Source: Uranotaenia lowii
Taxonomy: Eukaryota; Arthropoda; Insecta; Diptera; Culicidae
Length of the DNA stretch: 64,000 bases
Direction of reading: 5' to 3'
NCBI RefSeq assembly: GCF_029784155.1
Contig: NC_073692.1
Coordinates: 72,041,544-72,105,543, forward strand
Of the stretch, positions 57,701-64,000 are shown in pieces; position 1 is the stretch's first letter; the number at the start of each line of letters is the position of its first letter. The position numbers were made by a program, and so were the translations under genes. The notes under the pieces are model-generated. The model was not told where the DNA came from and did not search any database. It was given only the letters and a program-made list of their open reading frames with translations.

Positions 57701-59654
57701 ACGATGTCCACGGACTTTAAAAATGTGCTTTCGAGAAAAACGCGTTTGAAGTTTCTGCTCTTGCTTTCTTGCAGTATTAGATAGGAGGAGATAAAGGCCT
57801 ATAATTTCTACAGTTTTGCTTCAATTGACTTGAAAATTTGACACAACATTCTTGAAATGTTTTACAATAAGAAAATAAAAAAATAAAAAAATCGATTTTT
57901 TGAAAGTGTTAGACCCTGCCCCCCCCCCCCCCCCCCCCCCTTAAGGTTAATAGAAATATCGAAGGGAGAGGCGAAAAAGGCGATATTCGTTTCGGTTTAA
58001 TTTGCTGGCGACAATTTGTTTTCAGTCAAATGTCGAAATTTACTGGTGGTACGCAGTAGATATCAACGAAGTTTTTAATAATTTTTTGATTAAATATTGT
58101 AAAATGTAGAAAATGTCTACTAATGCTCTTACAACCCAATTCCTTACTTTTGATAGTTCCATTAAAAAATGGTCTTATGATGAATTATCAAAAGGCTAAT
58201 AAAGACAACTTTAAAAACAGTTGGATTGAGTATTATTTAAGTATTAAATCTCCATATTCATTTCCTGGGTTTATATTAGTTTTTAAATTTTTATCTAGTT
58301 ATCTCATTGAACGAAAAATGGAATCAACGATGATTGAAATGAATATCGCCCATCCCCCATTTAACGCACCTGATAGGGATCGATCTGCCAGTGCTTGTGG
58401 AAGGAGACGATGGCCGGCCGGTCTGCCGCCAGAACTTCCGGTGCGTAATCGGAGGGCCGGGCCTGATGGAACAGTGGCGAATGAATCGGCCGAACACCCA
58501 GCTGGAATAGACAAGCCGCCAGGATCATGTCGTCCGGTGAGGATGCGGAAGGACATTCGCACCACCGCAGCAATGCGTCAAGTATTTTCACACTAATGAT
58601 TATTCCGCCACCACCGGTGATGTAGTTGTAGCCCTGATGATGATGATGATGTTGGTGTCGACCGCTTTCGTAGTCCGGGTCCAAATAGTCCTCCCTAGAG
58701 ACCAAATGGTAACCGTACCGTTCGCCGATGTATAGATCCTGATTGGGGTTAAAGTTGCCCAGGTATCGAAGCAAAGCCGAAGGACTGCAAGAATAGGTGG
58801 GGAAGGATGAAAGAAATAAAATTGACCGTTTTATTAGGCAGTTTGTGGTGCTGCATTCGAAATTCGAGGTAAGGTAGACCGTCTCAATTGGCAAGCAGAC
58901 GAAAACGTGCGTTTCTTGGAGCAATTCATCATATGAAAGGTAATAACATAATTTATAGGGCTTATCCTGAGGCTTGAATTGAGTGTGAATTAGTCATTCA
59001 GTGAAAGTGTAAGTTAATGCTCAATGAATATTCTGTTAGGAGTTGAAGGTTGAAGGAATGCGATCAGAAGTGATTATCCTGAATTGTTTCCATCTGTAGA
59101 ATTATCAGTAAGAATTTCACGAATATCAGCTGCTTTTTTCCGCCAAAATTATTTCTGTTGATTTTTTACATTTATCTACCAAAGATTAATCCTTAATATT
59201 CGCACCTCAAAATTGTATCGTCATCCACCAGCATGATCCATTTGACGTCTGACAAGCTGGCGTTCTGTGAAATTTCCTCTCCAATGAGCCGAAGGATTTC
59301 CAATGTTTTCGCACAGTGTCCAGCACTTGTGTTCGGTATTGGAATCCCCACAGTCGGAATGCTGACATCTGTGAATAAATGTAACGATAATTGAGACATT
59401 TAAAAAATCAATTCAATTCATATTAAGACAGTAAACGTACCACTAATATCGCTGTACAGTCGGAGGTGCTGAACGTATTTGGCCCAGGTGTTCAAAAGTA
59501 CCAGTACCCGGTCCTCGTGAAACTTTTCGCAGGTTTTAACAGCGAATATTATGTTATCCTGACCAAAGGGACGGATCGATCTGTTACTTTTTGATTTTGT
59601 CCTGGGACCGATGCTACAGCTACTCGCAGTTTCGAATTCTTCCTTCGTTGGTCG
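47937..59654 (-). CDS. B3GLCT-like: B3GLCT-type O-fucose beta-1,3-glucosyltransferase, 3' part (four exons)
   Basis: Exons 59654-59441, 59368-59206, 58784-58370 and 48728-47937 join in frame (527 residues visible). N-terminal exons lie beyond or were not found. The enzyme adds glucose to O-linked fucose on thrombospondin repeats in the ER. Evidence: NIIFAVKTCEKFHEDR, then the DDD metal/donor motif in WIMLVDDDTIL, YIGERYGYHL, YITGGGG, SPLFHQARPSDYAPE, and SFHKHWQIDP, all in the order of the fringe-like catalytic domain. A His-rich insert of about 25 residues sits between GERYGY and YITGGGG. The last exon continues VYNRWFRANDEQ, the counterpart of the human VYFTWLAPSDED. It then adds a disordered tail of about 245 residues and ends AAEL, vaguely like the KDEL-type end of human B3GLCT. 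The 9.6 kb final intron holds the large minisatellite. Confidence 0.9.
49245..52286. repeat. 9 bp minisatellite, AAAAATGAC, about 338 copies
   Basis: 3.04 kb of almost perfect 9-mers, the reverse complement of the TTTTTGTCA arrays at 36.6 and 42.7 kb. It sits in the last intron of the minus-strand B3GLCT gene, so the gene transcript also carries the U-rich strand. Rare variants (AAAAATTGAC, AAAAATAAC, AAAAAAGAC) are near 50090, 50205, 50460-50560 and 50950-51020. The long Lys-Met-Thr, His-Phe-Cys and Ser-Phe-Leu frames are artefacts. Confidence 0.97.
52287..53356. repeat. 9 bp minisatellite variant, AAAAATTAC, about 119 copies
   Basis: At about 52287 the repeat switches abruptly from AAAAATGAC to AAAAATTAC and stays homogeneous for 1.07 kb, with isolated AAAAATGAC copies at about 52383, 52500, 52905, 53067 and 53345. 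The junction contains a shortened unit (AAAAAGAC). This is a separate expansion of a mutated unit. Confidence 0.95.
53547..54045. mobile_element. hAT-like MITE with CCGGGCA-rich interior
   Basis: A 499 bp element with ends TAAGGTTGCCAGA and, complemented, TAAGCTTGCCAGA. It is flanked by the 8 bp duplication CTCTAGTA (53539-53546 and 54046-54053). Both subterminal regions repeat CCGGGCA(A/T) many times, as hAT subterminal motifs do. There is no transposase. It sits at the left edge of the dispersed repeat at 54046. Confidence 0.8.
54046..54245 (+). repeat. Dispersed repeat of about 200 bp, copy 2
   Basis: Partner of 721-935, in the same orientation. Its left edge coincides with the hAT MITE duplication, so the MITE may have inserted into or next to this repeat. 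Confidence 0.5.
54246..55254. other. Intron of the B3GLCT-like gene, nothing recognised
   Basis: AT-rich, with no exon-like frame on the minus strand and no clear transposon ends. Confidence 0.5.
55255..56670. repeat. Decayed repeat of about 180 bp periodicity, split by a MITE
   Basis: TATGAGA(G/C)CC, GGTTTTAAAAGT and TTCCG(G/A)(T/C)CTCAAA blocks recur loosely at about 55270, 55460 and 55590. The tail GTTCAGTAGTTTGCAAGTCTA resumes after the MITE as ACGAAACAGACAGACAGAC. Similar units ending in CAGACAGACAG are common in insect repeats. Non-coding. Confidence 0.4.
55720..56641. mobile_element. MITE with GGGATACTTGAT ends, copy 1
   Basis: 922 bp. Left end GGGGAGGATGGGGATACTTG; right end, complemented, GGGGAGAATGAGGATACTTG. 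The right part carries a second AAGTATCCCC block. It is related to 63461-64000. The flanking bases allow a TA duplication, but this is not certain. No coding capacity. Confidence 0.6.
56686..56936. mobile_element. Short MITE with about 30 bp imperfect inverted ends
   Basis: The left end GGGATTCGACCAGACCGAAC and the right end, complemented, AGGACTTCCACCAGGCCGAAC continue to match through GCGCCATGAG / ACGCCATGAG. AT-rich interior of about 190 bp. Target duplication not clear. Confidence 0.6.
57204..57940. mobile_element. TTAA-flanked MITE (piggyBac-like target)
   Basis: A 737 bp element flanked by TTAA at 57200-57203 and 57941-57944. Inverted ends are GGGGGGGTAGGGTCTAAC and GTTAGACCCTG followed by a run of 22 C. 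TTAA duplication is the piggyBac signature, but the G-rich end is not a classic piggyBac terminus. It contains no transposase frame and lies in the last intron of the B3GLCT-like gene. Confidence 0.65.
57945..58369. other. Intron of the B3GLCT-like gene next to the catalytic exon
   Basis: No supported exon; short plus-strand frames here are not protein-like. Confidence 0.5.
58370..58784 (-). CDS. B3GLCT-like: B3GLCT-like gene, catalytic exon
   Basis: 415 bp after ATTCTTGCAG. Encodes YIGERYGYHL, the His run, YITGGGG, SPLFHQARP and SFHKHWQIDPYQ. Ends in phase 0 at CAG|GTGCGT. Confidence 0.93.
59206..59368 (-). CDS. B3GLCT-like: B3GLCT-like gene, DDD exon
   Basis: 163 bp after ATTCACAG. Encodes VSIPTVGIPIPNTSAGHC to WIMLVDDDTIL. 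Donor AG|GTGCGA. Confidence 0.9.
59441..59654 (-). CDS. B3GLCT-like: B3GLCT-like gene, first visible exon
   Basis: 214 bp after acceptor GTCAATTTAG. It encodes RPTKEEFETASSC, a basic linker, then NIIFAVKTCEKFHEDR and VLLNTWAKYVQHL, the start of the fringe-like domain. Donor GTG|GTACGT. Confidence 0.88.
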
Positions 59655-59787
59655 CTAAATTGACGAGAAAGTAAGTAAAAAGATCTTTTATTTAGTATTC
59701 TCTGTGAATTAATAATAATTAAGAATTCAGTGACTATTTTTTTGAAGCAGCTTTCATCTTAAGAACGAATATGGGAAGAATACAGTG

Positions 59788-62700
59788 CACAATGGGGAAA
59801 AAAGTGTACAAACCGCGAAGAAATTCAATATCTTTCGTGCTACATGGCCAAAATCTATGAAAATATACTTTCCTTTTGTGAAAATTTACGGAGAATCGAT
59901 TGGACAGAGTTTCAAACGCCGCACAAGCTTACGAAAGGAGATATAGTGCCTTTTTAACCCCTTATTCCCCTATATTTTGTAAACATTCCAGAAAAACACT
60001 GATTCGAACCAGAGAATTTTGAATGAAAAAAGACTTACCGTGCGTTATTATTTCTGAGGAATCGAATGAAGGCTGTTCTGGCCTCCGCACGCTTCAGAAA
60101 ATGGAGTTATGGCTGTTTTTACCCTCAATTCCCCTATATTTTTCAATTATTTCAGAAAAAAGCTTATTCGAACTTGAAAATTTTGAACCAAATGGGTTGT
60201 ATTTTGTGTGATTTTTTCCGAGAAATCGAATGAATGCTGTTTGAGCCCCCGCACGCTTTGGAAAATGGAGTTATGGCTGTTTTACCCTAAATTTCCCTCA
60301 ATTTTTCAAATTGTTAAGAAAAAGCATGTTCGGACTTGAAAATTTTGAATCTTTTGGGACGTATCTTGTGTAATTTTTTCCGAGGAATCCAATAAAGGCT
60401 GTTTGAGCCACCGCACGCTTCGGAAAATGAAGTTATGGCTGTTTTTACCCTCAATTCCCCTACATTTTTCAATAATTTAAGAAAAAAGCATGTTCGGACT
60501 TGAAAAATTTGACCCAAATGGAATAAATCCTATGTGATTTTTTCCGAGGAGTCCAACGAAGCCTATTTGAGCCACCGCACGGATTAGGAACAGGAGTTAT
60601 GGCTGTTTTACCCTCCATTGCCCAACATTTTTGAAATAGCTCAGAAAAAGCATGTTGAGACCAGATAATTTTGAACCAAAAGTAAAGTATTTGGTGGAGT
60701 TTTTCCCGAGGAATCGAATGAAGGCTGTTTGAGCCGCCGCACGCTTCGGAAAATTAAGTTATGGCTGTTTTACCTTCAATTCCCCTACATTTTCAAATTG
60801 TTAAGAAAACGCATGTTCGGACTAGAAAATTTTGAATTGTTTGGGACGTATCTTGCGTGATTTTTTCCGAGGAATCCAATGGAGCCTGTTTGAGCCCCCG
60901 CACGCTTTGGAAAATGGAGTTATGGCTGTTTTTACCCTCAATTCCCCTACAGTTTTCAATGGTTTAAGAAAAAATCATGTTCGGACTTTAAAATTTTGAA
61001 CCAAATGGGTTGTATCTTATGTAATTTTTTCCAAGGAATCCATCGAAGCCTATTTGAGCCACCGCACGGATTGGAAACAGAAGTTATGGCTGTTTTACCC
61101 TCAATTTCCCTACATTTTTCAAATTGCTCAGTAAAAGCATGTTCGGACTCGAAAATTTTGAACCAAATGGAACGTATCATGTGTGATTTTTTTCGGGGAA
61201 TGCAACGAAGCCTATTTGACACACCGCACACATCGGAAACAGGAGTTATGGCTGTTTTACCCTCAATTCCCTTTCATTTTTTCAAAAAGTTCAGAAAAAC
61301 CATGATCGGACTTGAAAATTTTGAGCTAAACGAGACTTATCTTATGCATTTTTTTTCAAGGAATCCAATGAAGCCTGTTTGAGCCACCGCACGCTTTAAT
61401 ATAGTGAGTTATGGCTGTTTTTACCCTCGATTCTCCTACATTTTTCAATGATTTCAGAAAAATGTAGGGGAATTGAGGGTAAAAACAGCCATAACTCACT
61501 ATTTCAAAGCGTGCGGTGGCTCAAACAGGCCCCATTGGATTCCTCGGAAAAAATTGCATAAGATAAGTCTCGTTTAGCTCAAAATTTTCAAGTCCGATCA
61601 TGGTTTTTCTGAACTTTTTGAAAAAATGAAAGGGAATTGAGGGTAAAACAGCCATAACTCCTGTTTCCGATGTGTGCGATGTGTCAAATAGGCTTCGTTG
61701 CATTCCCCGAAAAAAATCACACATGATACGTTCCATTTGGTTCAAAATTTTCAAGTCCGAACCTGCTTTTTCTGAGCTATTTGAAAATGTAGGGAAATTG
61801 AGGGTAAAACAGCCATAACTTCTGTTTCCAATCCGTGCGGTGGCTCAAATTGGCTTCGTTGGATTCCTTGGAAAAAATTACATAAGATACAACCCATTTG
61901 GTTCAAAATTTTAAAGTCCGAACATGATTTTTTCTTAAACCATTGAAAACTGTAGGGGAATTGAGGGTAAAAACAGCCAAAACTACATTTTCCAAAGCAT
62001 GCGGTTGCTCAAACAAGCTCCATTGAATTCCTCGGAAAAAATCACGCAAGATACGTCCCAAAAGATTCAAAATTTTCAAGTCCGAACATGCGTTTTCTTA
62101 ACAATTTGAAAATGTAGGGGAATTGAAGGTAAAACAGCCATAACTTAATTTTCCGAAGCGTGCGGCGGCTCAAACAGCCTTCATTCGATTCCTCGGGAAA
62201 AACTCCACAAAATACTTTACTTTTGGTTCATAATTATCTGGTCTCAACATGCTTTTTCTGAGCTATTTCAAAAATGTTGGGCAATTGAGGGTAAAACAGC
62301 CATAGCTCCTGTTCCTAATCCGTGCGGTGGCTCAAATAGGCTTCGTTGAATTCCTCGGAAAAAATCACATAGGATTTATTCCATTTGGTTCAAATTTTTC
62401 AAGTCCGAACATGCTTTTTTCTTAAATTATTGAAAAATGTAGGGGAATTGAGGGTAAAAACAGCCATAACTTCATTTTCCGAAGCGTGCGGTGGCTCAAA
62501 CAGCCTTTATTGGATTCCTCGGAAAAAATTACACAAGATACGTCAAAAAAGTTTCAAAATTTTCAAGTCCGAACATGCTTTTTCATAACAATTTGAAAAA
62601 TTGAGGGGAATTTAGGGTAAAACAGCCATAACTCCATTTTCCAAAGCGTGCGGGGGCTCAAACAGCATTCATTCGATTTCTCGGAAAAAATCACACAAAA

Positions 62701-63114
62701 TACAACCCATTTGGTTCAAAATTTTCAAGTTCGAATAAGCTTTTTTCTGAAATAATTGAAAAATATAGGGGAATTGAGGGTAAAAACAGCCATAACTCCA
62801 TTTTCTGAAGCGTGCGGAGGCCAGAACAGCCTTCATTCGATTCCTCAGAAATAATAACGCACGGTAAGTCTTTTTTCATTCAAAATTCTCTGGTTCGAAT
62901 CAGTGTTTTTCTGGAATGTTTACAAAATATAGGGGAATAAGGGGTTAAAAAGGCACTATATCTCCGTTCGTAAGCTTGTGCGGCGTTTGAAACTCTGTCC
63001 AATCGATTCTCCGTAAATTTTCACAAAAGAAAAGTATATTTTCATAGATTTGGGTCATGTAGCACGAAAGATATTGAATTTCTTCGCGGTTTGTACACTT
63101 TTTTCCCCATTGTG
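59788..63114. mobile_element. Transib-like palindromic element with 163 bp tandem subrepeats
   Basis: A 3.33 kb inverted repeat with arms of about 1.66 kb around a 12-base centre (61446-61457). Identical 62-codon translations occur at 60023-60211 and, on the other strand, 62691-62879. Each arm has about nine tandem units of 161-165 bp (left arm phrase (G/A)AGTTATGGCTG at 60104, 60269, 60430, 60594, 60756, 60917, 61081, 61243, 61406). Both tips read CACAATGGGG inward and are flanked by the 5 bp duplication CAGTG (59783-59787, 63115-63119). CACAATG plus a 5 bp duplication is the signature of Transib transposons, relatives of RAG1. No transposase is present. The architecture resembles Drosophila foldback elements. 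Confidence 0.8.
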
Positions 63115-63119
63115 CAGTG

Positions 63120-63460
63120 ACTTGGAATTTATAAAGTTTGAAAATTATGAGTTCCTGAATGATTCTTAGCTCAAAATTATTCCTCAATGGCGACCGTGAC
63201 AGTCAGCATTCGTACGTATTGTTTACTAAAAATGGGGAAAATTTGAATGTTAATTAATGGAGTTGGGACAACCAACATGTCGAGCCGATGTGTGTGAGTT
63301 AAACGGAGGCGGTAAACATTTTTATTTGAAACCATTGAGCTAGAAATCCCAACATATGAGAAAAATATTAGAGCTGAAACAGCTGAACTGAACTAAGATG
63401 TATATGCTTCCGGACCTTCACAAAGTATTCAAAGTTTTCAATTTTATTTTTCCAACAGTA
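63120..63460. other. Non-coding sequence between two elements
   Basis: No supported exon or repeat. Upstream exons of the B3GLCT-like gene were sought here on the minus strand and not found. Confidence 0.45.
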
Positions 63461-64000
63461 GGGGAGAATGAGGATACTTGATCCCTGGGGATACTTGATT
63501 CCTTAGCTATATCTCGAAACTGGAATGTCTTACAAAGATCAAATGTTTTAGAAAAATGTGCCAAAATGAGCAAAATAACAATGCTTGTAGTTTAAAAAAT
63601 TTTAACAAAATAATTGTTTGAGTAATTGAACTTTGTTTGAAAAATTTCACAAAATGTAACTTGAAGATCTTTTTTCATCACTTTAAAATGTTCCTTACAT
63701 GGGAAAATTATGAAAAAAATATATGTTCCAATGTATCATTCGTTCGAGCGTAAAATGAACTTCATAATGCCATATTTTCAAAGCAATGGAAAACTCTCAA
63801 CTTTTTTCAGAAAAAGTTTTCTAAAATGTTTATTATGGGTACAATTGATCCCCTAGAGTTGGGTACAATTGATCCCCCTGCCAAACGGCATATTCTTCTT
63901 CTAAATTGATCGTTATGATTGCTGATGACGAAATTACTAATATTTATCCAAAAACTAATATTTATCAAACAATTGTCTGAAGAAAAGACCAAAAATAATT
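63461..64000. mobile_element. MITE with GGGATACTTGAT ends, copy 2 (inverted, cut by window end or decayed)
   Basis: Starts GGGGAGAATGAGGATACTTG, then repeats GGGGATACTTGATTCC. It matches the reverse complement of about 56270-56641, including TATCTCGAAAC, ACTTTAAAATGTT and ATGAACTTC blocks. Further in, GGGTACAATTGATCCCC occurs twice (near 63837 and 63862). No coding capacity. Confidence 0.55.

Noticed and set aside
58123..58596. 157-codon plus-strand frame
   Set aside because: Its GC-rich half is antisense to the B3GLCT catalytic exon.
60023..62879. Pairs of identical 60-130 codon frames on opposite strands
   Set aside because: They are mirror translations of the palindromic element's subrepeats and have no protein family character.

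Overview
The window is nuclear DNA of an insect, most likely a mosquito. It is AT-rich, with short GT-AG introns inside the conserved genes, long introns full of transposons, and insect-type versions of three recognisable genes. The species cannot be settled from the sequence alone.

Three conserved genes can be assembled exon by exon. (1) On the minus strand, 31961 to 24195, is a complete five-exon TBK1/IKK-epsilon family kinase (Drosophila ik2/IKKepsilon orthologue, predicted 735 aa). (2) On the plus strand, 33783 to 40668, is a complete five-exon myotubularin 3-phosphoinositide phosphatase (mtm/MTMR2 type, predicted 614 aa), head to head with the kinase. (3) On the minus strand, 59654 to 47937, are the four C-terminal exons of a B3GLCT-type O-fucose beta-1,3-glucosyltransferase, tail to tail with mtm. 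Its last exon lies behind a 9.6 kb intron and adds a tail of about 245 residues not found in the human enzyme. A fourth gene is represented only by a glutamine-rich first coding exon on the minus strand (5314 to 4977). Its later exons lie downstream on the minus strand or outside the window. Four GC-richer islands (about 8.7-9.2, 10.05-10.96, 21.06-21.85 and 23.16-24.0 kb) may be non-coding 5' exons or promoters, which I could not prove.

Most of the rest is mobile or repetitive. 11578-16589 is a full-length I-group non-LTR retrotransposon with a 16 bp target-site duplication, a poly(A) end, gag-like ORF1 and an EN-RT-RNase H ORF2 broken by two frameshifts. Intron 3 of the kinase holds an RTE-like relic, a copia-type non-autonomous LTR element with a tRNA-iMet primer site, and a 3' fragment of another I-group element. 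Intron 1 of mtm holds two hAT-like elements with 8 bp duplications and a T-rich satellite region. The B3GLCT intron holds a 4.1 kb 9-bp minisatellite and several MITEs. Upstream of the visible B3GLCT exons is a 3.3 kb palindromic element with 163 bp tandem subrepeats, Transib-like CACAATG termini and a 5 bp duplication.

A 9 bp satellite (TTTTTGTCA) dominates 35.4-53.4 kb. It is dense at 36.6-37.2, 42.65-44.7 and 49.2-53.4 kb and degenerate between. Very long reading frames through it are artefacts of a period divisible by three. No bacterial features, CRISPR arrays, rRNA or convincing tRNA genes were seen.
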